DNA of 64,000 nucleotides, from contig JAAVZR010000041.1 in the NCBI GenBank assembly GCA_022791755.1, positions 1 through 64,000 on the forward strand. The letters are read 5' to 3'. The notes beneath the pieces were generated by a model. That model did no database searches and was not told where the DNA came from. It worked only from the letters and a program-made list of their open reading frames with translations. Positions 54,714-63,053 of the stretch are shown here, piece after piece. The first letter of the stretch is position 1. Every line of letters begins with the position of its first letter. The stretch comes from Lachnospiraceae bacterium. Its GTDB lineage: Bacteria > Bacillota > Clostridia > Lachnospirales > Lachnospiraceae. Made by a program: the position numbers and the translations under genes.

Positions 54714-57700
54714 ATGGAATATCAGCATATTATTACCAACATAAAAAGCGGCGTAATTCAGACGCCTGCCTATATCTTCGATATCGATACCCTGCGTACC
54801 AAGGTGGCCACCATCTGTGAGATACTGGGAGATACGGCCCAGATGTGCTACGCGATCAAGGCCAACCCCTTTCTTTTAAACTGCATGGACGATATGGTGG
54901 AGAAGTATGAGGTCTGCTCCCCCGGCGAGCTGGAGATCTGCCGCAACTGCCATATTCCCATGAAGAAGGTGGTCTTCTCGGGGATCAATAAGACGGCGGA
55001 GAATATCCGCACCGCCGCCCGCTACGGTGTGGGCGTCATGACCGTGGAATCCATGCATCAGTTCGATCTGATTTCCCAGTATGCCGCTCAGGCGCGTCAG
55101 ACGATTCAGGTCATCCTGCGCCTTACCAACGGCTCCCAGTTCGGTATCAACGAACAGGATATCGAGCAGCTGGTGGCCCGTCAGGAGCAGTATCCCTTCG
55201 TGCATATGCTGGGCGTCCAGTATTTCACCGGCACCCAGAAGAAGAAGAGCGACCATATCATTGAGGAGCTGGATTATGCCGGGCGTTTCTGCCAGAGGCT
55301 CAGAGAGGCGTTCCGTTTTGATATGGAAGTATTTGAATACGGCACCGGTCTGTGCGTACCCTATTTTACAGGAGATTCCTTTGAAGGCGAATATGACGAT
55401 CTGATCCGCATCCGCGATTATTTTGCCTCCAGGCAGTACCCTTATCAGGTGGTTTTGGAGATGGGGCGTTTCCCCGTGGCCTCCTGCGGCTATTTCGCCA
55501 CCCGGGCCGAGGACTGCAAGACCAACAAGGAAGCCAACTATTGTATTATCGACGGCGGCATCCACCATATCAATTACTACGGACAGAACATGGCTCTGAA
55601 AACACCTGTTATCGACCATTTATCCATGCATGAGCTGAAGCGGGAAGCCGCGAAAAAATGGATGCTCTGCGGGTCTCTGTGCACCTTCAATGATGTCGTG
55701 GCCCGCAATTTTCCGGTGAGGGATCTGCGGATCGGCGATTATTTCGTTTTTCATAATATAGGCGCCTATGCCGTGACAGAGGGAGGCTATCTGTTTTTGA
55801 GCCGGGATCTTCCCAATATCTATTTTGCCGATGACCAGAACGGAATCCGCCTGGTACGCAAAGGGATTCCCACCCATGTGCTGAATACTCCCGACTTCAG
55901 CGGACGCAGGCTGGATACGCCGGATTTTAATGAGCGCAGGACGGAGAGTCCCTCCGCCGTCCTGCGCGCCCAGAATACGGAGGATGCGACTGCCGATTCT
56001 CTGGCCGGCAGTGATTCTGTTTTCAGCGATTCTGTCTTCTCTGACCCGGCCTTCTCCGAACCCGGACCCGGCGCGGCGGCCAAGGAGACCCGATTACCCG
56101 GCCCTTCCCCTCTGGTGGAGCGGGAACGCGAAAAGGACGCACAGGCGCCTCGCCTGAACGTCCCTTCTGATGACGACGGACTCAATGTCATCCCGCTGGC
56201 ACGCCAAAATCCGCCGGCACGCACAGTCAGCCGTCCGGCCCACACACCCAAGCGGTTTGTCCCGGAGGTAAATGTGAAAGACCAGCCCGGACGAAGAAGC
56301 TCCCGCCGTACCGGAGAAAGACATGGAGGCCCTGACAATATGAACAGTGAACGCAATTCGTCCAGAAGACCCCCGGACAGACAGACGCAGAAACGGCGGG
56401 AGGGGGAAGCTCCCCGAAGATCCTCCGCCACCCGCACACCGTCCCGGCGTCCGTCCTCCGCCGACTCCCCGGAGCGCTCCCATGAGCCTTCCGGCCGTGG
56501 CGCCCGCCGCTCCTCAGGCCGCAGGAGAAGAGCCCGTTCTCTCATGCCTGCCCTCATCGGCGCTGCCGCCATACTGGTCACAGCCGGAGCCGCCTTCTTT
56601 ATGTATCTGAACGGACGGGTTCTGAAGGATATTGATGTGGAAGCCGGTTCCCATGTGATGGTTTCCGATCTGCTGCGCTATGATTCGGACAAGGATAAAA
56701 ACCAGATTCCACTGAACATCGACACGCAGACTCCCGGCGACTACCCTGTGGAAATCCGGCTGTCTCCTCTGACCTACAAGGCCACGGTCCATGTGAAGGA
56801 TACCAAAGCCCCCGAGGTCTCCGTAAAGGCGGTTACGATCCCTCATAACGGCAGCTGCAGCCCGGAAGATTTCATCGAGAATATCACGGACGCCTCCGCT
56901 GTGACGGCGGCCTTTGCCGCTCAGCCCGACTTCACCGTCCCCGGCGATCAGGAGGTCCGTCTGATCTTCACAGACGCGGCCGGCAACGTGACAAACGCCA
57001 CGGCCACTCTGACCGTGGGGGAAGCGCTCCCCTTCGACGACCAGGCCCCCACTGTCTACGCCGATGATATTCATGTGATCGTGGGCGGCACCGTCTCCTA
57101 TAAAAAGGCCATACGGGTAAGCGATAATGTGGATCATGAGGATCAGCTGACGATCACGCCGGATAACAGTCAGGTAAACCTAAACGCTGTCGGCGATTAT
57201 CCCTACACTGTCACCGTCACCGACCGCAACGGTAATTCCGCCTCCGCCTCCGCCATGGTACACGTGCTGGAGGAAGGCTCCAAGGTGGCCGACATCGACG
57301 AGGTCAACGCCCTGGCGGACGCAATCCTGGCGGAGATCATTGAAGAGGGCATGGAACCGAAAGAAAAGCTTCGCGCCATCTACGACTGGATCCGCTCCAA
57401 TACCAGATATTCCGGCCATGCCCAGGAGGAAGACTACACTCTGGGAGCCTACGAAGGCTTTACCGACCATGCGGGAGACTGTTTTACCTATGCGGCACAG
57501 GCCAAGTTTCTGCTGACCCGCGCAGGCATCGATAATATCGACGTGGTCAAGGTGGTTCCGGAAGGGGCGACGGATATCCCGACCCATTTCTGGAATCTGG
57601 TCAACATCGGAGAAGGCTGGTATCACCTGGACTGCACTCCCCGAAAGGACGGTTCCAAATTCTTCTACCTGACCGACGAGGAACTGGCCAAATATTCCGA

Positions 57701-57755
57701 CGCCAATAACGGTACCCATGTGTTTGACCACAGCCTGTATCCGGAAATCCAATAA
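54714..57755 (+). CDS. fusion: fold-III PLP decarboxylase, membrane anchor, extracellular transglutaminase-like domain
   Basis: A 1013-residue fusion. Residues 1-390 are a fold-III PLP enzyme of the ornithine/diaminopimelate decarboxylase type: Lys49 in YAIKANP binds PLP, EMGRFPVASCG (from Glu249) is the phosphate side, and GSLCTFNDV (Cys323, Asp327) is the decarboxylase active-site loop. A linker of about 215 residues rich in Arg, Ser, Pro follows, with a duplicated TPDF motif at 392 and 402. A membrane helix lies at 609-632. Outside come Ig-like segments (to about 852) and a transglutaminase-like domain with Cys923 (GDCFTYAAQ), His958 (THFWNL) and Asp973. AGCAGGAGG precedes the ATG. A GGAGG ten bases before the ATG at 56340 could give a second product without the PLP part. 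Confidence 0.82.
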   Translation: MEYQHIITNIKSGVIQTPAYIFDIDTLRTKVATICEILGDTAQMCYAIKANPFLLNCMDDMVEKYEVCSPGELEICRNCHIPMKKVVFSGINKTAENIRTAARYGVGVMTVESMHQFDLISQYAAQARQTIQVILRLTNGSQFGINEQDIEQLVARQEQYPFVHMLGVQYFTGTQKKKSDHIIEELDYAGRFCQRLREAFRFDMEVFEYGTGLCVPYFTGDSFEGEYDDLIRIRDYFASRQYPYQVVLEMGRFPVASCGYFATRAEDCKTNKEANYCIIDGGIHHINYYGQNMALKTPVIDHLSMHELKREAAKKWMLCGSLCTFNDVVARNFPVRDLRIGDYFVFHNIGAYAVTEGGYLFLSRDLPNIYFADDQNGIRLVRKGIPTHVLNTPDFSGRRLDTPDFNERRTESPSAVLRAQNTEDATADSLAGSDSVFSDSVFSDPAFSEPGPGAAAKETRLPGPSPLVEREREKDAQAPRLNVPSDDDGLNVIPLARQNPPARTVSRPAHTPKRFVPEVNVKDQPGRRSSRRTGERHGGPDNMNSERNSSRRPPDRQTQKRREGEAPRRSSATRTPSRRPSSADSPERSHEPSGRGARRSSGRRRRARSLMPALIGAAAILVTAGAAFFMYLNGRVLKDIDVEAGSHVMVSDLLRYDSDKDKNQIPLNIDTQTPGDYPVEIRLSPLTYKATVHVKDTKAPEVSVKAVTIPHNGSCSPEDFIENITDASAVTAAFAAQPDFTVPGDQEVRLIFTDAAGNVTNATATLTVGEALPFDDQAPTVYADDIHVIVGGTVSYKKAIRVSDNVDHEDQLTITPDNSQVNLNAVGDYPYTVTVTDRNGNSASASAMVHVLEEGSKVADIDEVNALADAILAEIIEEGMEPKEKLRAIYDWIRSNTRYSGHAQEEDYTLGAYEGFTDHAGDCFTYAAQAKFLLTRAGIDNIDVVKVVPEGATDIPTHFWNLVNIGEGWYHLDCTPRKDGSKFFYLTDEELAKYSDANNGTHVFDHSLYPEIQ

Positions 57756-57801
57756 TTTTTCATAAGGCGGCCCCGGTGTCATAAGATTTTTCAGATTGGG
57801 A

Positions 57802-57830
57802 TTGTAGATTTGCGGGAAACATGGTATAAA
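57802..57830 (+). promoter_or_regulatory. internal promoter before the adenylation enzyme
   Basis: TTGTAG (57802-57807) and TATAAA (57825-57830) are 17 bases apart, in the 104-base gap between the fusion gene and the adenylation gene. Confidence 0.5.
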
Positions 57831-57859
57831 GTGTATATAGCAAAAAAGTGAGGAGTATT

Positions 57860-59386
57860 ATGCAAAATCATATTCTTGATTATCTGGATGAAACCGCTTT
57901 GCGCGTGCCGGATAAGCTGGCCTTCGGCGGCGTCCGGGACGAGGACGGGCTGACCTTCTCGCAGGTAAACCGCCACAGCCGCGCCATCGGCACACATATC
58001 CTGGCAAAAGGGCTTTTCAAAGAGCCGGTGGTGGTATTCATGAACCGTCATCCCAGCACCGTAGCCGCTTTTCTGGGCGTGCTACAGGGAGGCTGCTATT
58101 ATGTCCCTATCGACGAGGAGATGCCCCGGGTCCGGATCGACCTGATTTTCAAAAACCTGAATCCCCGCGCTGTCATCTGCGACGAGAGCACCGTCGACAC
58201 GGCCCGCACCTTTGATTTTCATGGAGAACTGTGGCTGTACGGCGACCTGATCCGGACGCAGGCTGACGACACGGCTCTCGCCGGCGCCCGCGCCGGGATG
58301 ATCGATACAGATCCGGTCTATGTCTACTTTACCTCCGGCTCCACAGGCATCCCCAAGGGGGTGGCCGGCAGCCACCGGGCGCTGATTAACTACATCGAAC
58401 AGCTTTCTGAGGTGCTGGGCTTTCAGGAGGACACGGTCTTCGCCAATCAGACGCCCCTGTACTTCGATGCCAGCTTAAAGGATATTTTCCCCACGCTCAA
58501 AGTCGGAGCCACCGCCTACATCGTGCCTAAGACTATGTTTAAATTTCCGATGCAGGTTCTGGACTTTCTGATCTCCCATGAAGTCAATACGCTGTGCTGG
58601 GTGGTATCCGCCCTCACCATGCTGTCGGCCTTCGGCGCCCTCACCGAGAAGACGCCCACGGCGCTGCGCACCGTTGCCTTCGTAGGAGAGGTCTTTCCGA
58701 TCAAACAGTTTAATATCTGGAAGCGGACGCTGCCCCAGGTACGGTTTACGAATCTGTACGGTCCTACGGAGGGCACCGGCGTATGCTGCTACTACCATGT
58801 GGAGCGGGAATTTGCCATGGATGAGGCCATTCCCATCGGCCGTCCGTTCAAGAATACGGATATCCTTCTTCTGACGGATCAGAATACCCCCGCAGCCCCC
58901 GGCGAGCAGGGCGAGATCTGTATCCGGGGCACCTCCCTGTCGCTGGGCTACATCAACGACCCGGAACGCACCGCAGCCTCCTTTGTGCAGAATCCGCTCA
59001 ATCACGCCTACCCGGAACGGATCTACCGCACCGGCGATATCGGCCGCCTGAACGAGGACGGCGATCTGATCTTCGTCTCACGCAAGGACTATCAGATCAA
59101 GCATATGGGGCACCGCATCGAGCTGGGTGAGATCGAGGCCAATGTCAATATGCTGGATGCCATCCGAAGCTCCGGCTGCATCTATGACAGCGAGAAGGGC
59201 AAGATCGTCCTGTTTTACGTGGGCGATATCAGCGAAAAGGATCTGATGCAGGATCTGAAGCAAAAATTGCAGCGCTACATGCTGCCCAACACAATCCGGC
59301 AACTGGAGGCCATGCCTCTTACTGCCACCGGTAAAATCAACCGTGTGCTATTAAAAGAAAACTACAAGAAAGAAAGGAACAGATAA
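57860..59386 (+). CDS. amino-acid adenylation enzyme, DltA-like
   Basis: A 508-residue AMP-forming ligase that activates an amino acid and loads it on a carrier protein. All adenylation motifs are present: A3 YFTSGSTGIPKG (156-167), A4 with Asp203 in LYFDAS for the alpha-amino group, A5 NLYGPTE (298-304), A7 RIYRTGDIG and A10 MPLTATGKIN with Lys492. Overall it is closest in feel to DltA (D-alanine-carrier ligase). But at the pocket where DltA has a cysteine that favours D-Ala, my hand alignment places Ala or Ser (around 250-256), so the substrate may differ. AGGAG precedes the ATG. The carrier gene follows after two bases. Confidence 0.87.
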   Translation: MQNHILDYLDETALRVPDKLAFGGVRDEDGLTFSQVNRHSRAIGTHILAKGLFKEPVVVFMNRHPSTVAAFLGVLQGGCYYVPIDEEMPRVRIDLIFKNLNPRAVICDESTVDTARTFDFHGELWLYGDLIRTQADDTALAGARAGMIDTDPVYVYFTSGSTGIPKGVAGSHRALINYIEQLSEVLGFQEDTVFANQTPLYFDASLKDIFPTLKVGATAYIVPKTMFKFPMQVLDFLISHEVNTLCWVVSALTMLSAFGALTEKTPTALRTVAFVGEVFPIKQFNIWKRTLPQVRFTNLYGPTEGTGVCCYYHVEREFAMDEAIPIGRPFKNTDILLLTDQNTPAAPGEQGEICIRGTSLSLGYINDPERTAASFVQNPLNHAYPERIYRTGDIGRLNEDGDLIFVSRKDYQIKHMGHRIELGEIEANVNMLDAIRSSGCIYDSEKGKIVLFYVGDISEKDLMQDLKQKLQRYMLPNTIRQLEAMPLTATGKINRVLLKENYKKERNR

Positions 59387-59388
59387 GT

Positions 59389-59619
59389 ATGGATACCTTA
59401 CTGGAGATTTTGAACGATTTACACCCCGATGTGGATTTCGAGACCTGCGATACGCTGATCGACGATGAGATTCTCGATTCCTTCGATATCGTCTCCCTGA
59501 TCGCCGAAATCAGCAATGAGTTCGATGTCACCATCTCCGCGGGCGATATCATTCCCGACAATTTTAATTCGGCTCAGGCCCTGTGGGCCCTGATCGAGCG
59601 TCTGGAGGACGGAGAGTAA
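59389..59619 (+). CDS. carrier protein, DltC-like
   Basis: A 76-residue acyl/peptidyl carrier protein. The phosphopantetheine site is Ser31 in ILDSFDIVSLIAEI, and the protein has the usual four-helix acidic composition. The DSFD form (not DSL) is that of DltC-type carriers. It lies between the adenylation enzyme and the MBOAT protein, touching the latter's ATG, so it carries the activated amino acid to the membrane. Confidence 0.9.
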   Translation: MDTLLEILNDLHPDVDFETCDTLIDDEILDSFDIVSLIAEISNEFDVTISAGDIIPDNFNSAQALWALIERLEDGE

Positions 59620-61209
59620 ATGTCGATTACCTCCTACGGCTTTCTGCTCTTTGCAGGAGTGCTGCTGCTCTTATATTACATCGTCCCCCGCCGGTTCCAG
59701 TGGTGTCTGCTGCTGATAGCCAGCTATGTTTTCTATGCTTTTTCGGGGGTGCGCTATCTGGGATATATCCTGGCTACCACCCTCTGTACCTACGGTGCCT
59801 CCCGGATCATGGGCCGTTTAAAGGACCGTCAGGAAACATTTCTGAAAGAAAACAAAGCCATTCTGGACCGGGAGGACCGAAAATTTTACAAGGCCTCTGT
59901 CAAAAAGAGACAGAAGAGATGGCTGACTGCGGCTCTTTTGTTTAATTTCGGAATTCTGGCCGTCATCAAATACGGCAATTTCGTCATCGGAAACGTGGGG
60001 GCCTTGTTTGGCGTACCCGGCGACGATCTTTTTTTCCGCCTGGTACTGCCTCTGGGAATCTCCTTCTATACCTTTCAGACCACAGGCTACCTGATCGACC
60101 TCTACCGCGGGGACTATGAACCGGAGAAGAATTTCTTCCGGTTTTCTCTGTTTGTCTCCTTTTTTCCCCAGCTGATCCAGGGGCCCATCAGCCGTTTCGG
60201 CGCTCTGAAGGACGAGCTGTACGGCAAACATGCTTTCGACAGGCGCCAGGTGGCCTTTGGCCTGCAACGCATGCTCTATGGCTTTTTCAAAAAAATGGTC
60301 ATCGCGGACCGGATCATGACGGGACTGTCCACCATCTCCGGAGATCCCACCGTTTACACAGGCGCCTATGCCTTCGCCGGTATGATTTTCTATGCCATTG
60401 ATCTGTATATGGATTTTTCCGGCGGCATCGATATCGTCATAGGCTTCTCCCAGGCTCTGGGCATCCGGCTGCCGGAAAACTTCAGGCAGCCTTATTTTGC
60501 TGTCAGCCTGAAAGACTACTGGCACCGCTGGCACATCACGCTGTGCGACTGGTTTAAAGACTATGTCTTTTATCCCATCTCCACCAGTCCCCGGCTCTTG
60601 GGGCTGTCAAAGAAGCTCAAGGCTGCCGGACACGGAGGGCTGGCCCGCCGCATCACAGTCTACACAGGCAACCTGACCGTGTGGACTCTCACCGGCGTGT
60701 GGCATGGCGCTGCCTGGAATTTCATCATATGGGGACTCTTGAACGGGTGCTTTCTGCTGCTTTCCCAGGAGATGGAGCCTCTGTACCGCCGGTTCTACGC
60801 CCGTTTCCCGGCCCTTAAGGAAAACAAACCCTGGAAAGCCTTCCGCATTCTGCGGACCTTCCTGTTTGTAAGCCTTCTGTGCATGTTCGACTACTATTCC
60901 GGCGCCGCTGCCGCCGGACAGGCCATGGCCAGCATGGTCACGCAGTTTAACCCGGCGGTTCTGGTAGACGGTTCCCTGCTGGAGATCGGACTCACTGCCT
61001 GGGATTATGGAATCCTGCTTCTGTCTCTCATACTGGTGTTTATCGTCAGCCTTCTGAAGGAACGCGGTCTCTCGGTGCGGGAGCGCATCGCGGCCAGGCC
61101 GCTGCCTGTACGCGTGCTCGTCTGGTATGGACTGTTCCTCATCGTACTGCTGTTCGGCGCTTACGGCATCGGCTACGACGCCAGCCAGTTTATCTATAAT
61201 CAATTCTAG
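59620..61209 (+). CDS. MBOAT family acyltransferase, DltB-like
   Basis: A 529-residue membrane O-acyltransferase with about eleven helices. The conserved region YWHRWHITLCDWFKDYVFYP and the catalytic histidine in TGVWHGAAWNFIIWG are clear. In the Dlt pathway DltB takes the amino acid from the carrier and passes it through the membrane towards teichoic acids; AlgI/PatA relatives acetylate polysaccharides. With a carrier and an adenylation enzyme beside it, the Dlt-like role is preferred. The ATG follows directly on the carrier stop codon. Confidence 0.92.
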   Translation: MSITSYGFLLFAGVLLLLYYIVPRRFQWCLLLIASYVFYAFSGVRYLGYILATTLCTYGASRIMGRLKDRQETFLKENKAILDREDRKFYKASVKKRQKRWLTAALLFNFGILAVIKYGNFVIGNVGALFGVPGDDLFFRLVLPLGISFYTFQTTGYLIDLYRGDYEPEKNFFRFSLFVSFFPQLIQGPISRFGALKDELYGKHAFDRRQVAFGLQRMLYGFFKKMVIADRIMTGLSTISGDPTVYTGAYAFAGMIFYAIDLYMDFSGGIDIVIGFSQALGIRLPENFRQPYFAVSLKDYWHRWHITLCDWFKDYVFYPISTSPRLLGLSKKLKAAGHGGLARRITVYTGNLTVWTLTGVWHGAAWNFIIWGLLNGCFLLLSQEMEPLYRRFYARFPALKENKPWKAFRILRTFLFVSLLCMFDYYSGAAAAGQAMASMVTQFNPAVLVDGSLLEIGLTAWDYGILLLSLILVFIVSLLKERGLSVRERIAARPLPVRVLVWYGLFLIVLLFGAYGIGYDASQFIYNQF

Positions 61210-61220
61210 GGAGGGCCGCG

Positions 61221-62264
61221 ATGAAAATGAAAAAAATCCTGACCGTCGCCGCCATTGCTGTGTTCATCGCCGGCACGCTCTATCTTCTGCAGTGTCTGGT
61301 GGTTCCCAAATATATGGGAGACGTGGTGGAAGGTAATTTTATGGCGGAATACTATGATTCCGGAAAGGACCACGATGTGATCTTCATCGGGGACTGTGAG
61401 GTCTATGAAAATTTCTCCCCCCAGGTTCTGTGGGATCAGTACGGTATCAACAGCTACATCCGCGGCAGCGCCCAGCAGCTGGTAAGTCAGTCCTACTATG
61501 TGCTGGAGGATACCCTCAAATACGAAAAGCCTGACGTGGTGGTCTTCAGCGTTCTGGCCGTACCCTACAATGAACCGCCCAAAGAGTCCTATAACCGTAT
61601 GACCCTGGACGGTATGCGCTGGTCCCGGACCAAGATCGACGCAATCCTCACCTCCATGACCGAGGACGAGCAGTTTCTGGATTATATCTTTCCGCTGCTG
61701 CGGTATCACTCCCGGATCACAGAGCTGACCGCCGACGATTTCACCTATCTCTTTCACCGCGACCCGGTAAGCCATAACGGCTACTATATGCGGGTGGATG
61801 CAAGGCCTGCCGAGAATATTCCCGAGGGGCGTCCTCTGCCCGACTACTCCATCGATGCCGCACAGATGGACTGGCTGGAGAAGATCCGGCTTCTGTGTGA
61901 GGAAAACGACGTGGAGCTGGTCCTCATCAAGGCTCCCAGCCTGTACCCCTACTGGTATGACCAGTGGGAAGAGCAGATCGCCGACTATGCCGAAAAGCAT
62001 CATCTTCTCTACATTAACCTTCTGGCCCTGAGAGACGAGGCCGGGCTGGACTATCAGACTGACACTTATGACGGAGGACTGCACCTGAATCTGGCCGGAG
62101 CGGAGAAGCTGTCCCGGTATTTTGGAGCGATCCTCCAGGAAAAGTGCGGACTGGCTGACCGGAGAAACGAAGCGCCCTTAAGCATATTCTGGGAGGATCA
62201 GGCTGCCTGGTATGCAAAGGACCGGAAAATGCAGGAGGAGGAGATTGCGAAAGAGGGGCGCTGA
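61221..62264 (+). CDS. membrane-anchored SGNH-like protein in the DltD position
   Basis: A 347-residue protein with an N-terminal anchor helix (ILTVAAIAVFIAGTLYLLQCL) and an extracellular SGNH-hydrolase-like fold. After strand DVIFIGD the expected serine is replaced by Cys59 (GDCEVYENFSP); further blocks are YIRGSAQQLVSQSYY and, near the end, YDGGLHLNLAGAEKLS with Asp284 and His288 in place of the DxxH pair. Position after an MBOAT gene is that of DltD or AlgX/PatB partners, which transfer the group to the acceptor. Activity with a cysteine is inference. GGGAGGG precedes the ATG. Confidence 0.8.
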   Translation: MKMKKILTVAAIAVFIAGTLYLLQCLVVPKYMGDVVEGNFMAEYYDSGKDHDVIFIGDCEVYENFSPQVLWDQYGINSYIRGSAQQLVSQSYYVLEDTLKYEKPDVVVFSVLAVPYNEPPKESYNRMTLDGMRWSRTKIDAILTSMTEDEQFLDYIFPLLRYHSRITELTADDFTYLFHRDPVSHNGYYMRVDARPAENIPEGRPLPDYSIDAAQMDWLEKIRLLCEENDVELVLIKAPSLYPYWYDQWEEQIADYAEKHHLLYINLLALRDEAGLDYQTDTYDGGLHLNLAGAEKLSRYFGAILQEKCGLADRRNEAPLSIFWEDQAAWYAKDRKMQEEEIAKEGR

Positions 62265-62291
62265 GGCATACAGCCCCCTTATTTCTTTTTT
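62255..62291 (+). terminator. terminator of the Dlt-like operon
   Basis: GGGGCGCTG pairs with CAGCCCCC (one bulge) around loop AGGCATA, followed by TTATTTCTTTTTT. The stop codon of the SGNH-like gene lies in the loop region. Confidence 0.82.
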
Positions 62292-62471
62292 ATTCATCTC
62301 CGCTATGAGAATGGTGACGGAATCCGTCCCCTTCGTCCGGTCCTGCATAAAAACCTCCTGTCCGCCGTCAAAAAAGGCTTGATTCTTGCGCCGGAATGCG
62401 CTATGCTCTTTAGTGCCATATAAAAAGACGTATCACTGTGGCTCCGGGCCACATGGATGAAAGGAGAAAAC

Positions 62472-63044
62472 ATGAAAAAAACAATCTCAGTATATGTACT
62501 GGCTCTCTGCCTTCTGGCTGCTTTCGCTGCCGGGTGCGGAGGAAAGGACGACAATACCGTCACCACAGCCGCCTCCGGCACCTCCGGCGAGACCACAGCG
62601 TCCCCGGCCTCCGATGAGACCACAGCCGCTCCCGTCGCCGCCCAGGGCGGTTTCTATTTCAGCTTAAATGGCGCCGCTGTCAGCCCCGGCATGGAGCAGG
62701 ATGCCCTTCTCTCCGCTCTGGGAGATGCTGATAATGTCTTCCAGGCGCCCAGCTGTGCAGGGGAGGGGACCGATTACACCTACACCTACGGCGGTGTGGA
62801 GATCGCCACTGTTCCCGATGCTCAGGGTGTAAACCGGGTCAATGCCATCGTCCTGAAGGATGACTTAAGCTCCACTCCCGAAGGCGTATCCCTGTTTATG
62901 ACCATGGCCGATATGACAGCCGCCTACGGAGAGGACTATACCTCCAGCGGCAACGCCTACACCTACGCCAGAGATAACACGCTGCTGCAGTTTATCGTGG
63001 AAGGGGACGAGATCACATCCATCCAGTATCTGCTGGAAGAATAA
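62472..63044 (+). CDS. small lipoprotein of unknown function
   Basis: A 190-residue lipoprotein: signal peptide with lipobox FAAGC (Cys about 22), Thr/Ser/Ala-rich tether (about 28-58), then a small beta-rich domain (YFSLNGAAVSPGMEQDALLS, YTYTYGGVEIATV, VNAIVLKDD). The pattern resembles a BamE/SmpA-like or similar two-helix/beta fold, but I do not assign it. AAGGAG precedes the ATG at 62472. It stands behind the Dlt-like operon terminator, with 207 bases between, and may or may not belong to that system. Confidence 0.78.
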   Translation: MKKTISVYVLALCLLAAFAAGCGGKDDNTVTTAASGTSGETTASPASDETTAAPVAAQGGFYFSLNGAAVSPGMEQDALLSALGDADNVFQAPSCAGEGTDYTYTYGGVEIATVPDAQGVNRVNAIVLKDDLSSTPEGVSLFMTMADMTAAYGEDYTSSGNAYTYARDNTLLQFIVEGDEITSIQYLLEE

Positions 63045-63053
63045 GGACACGCC

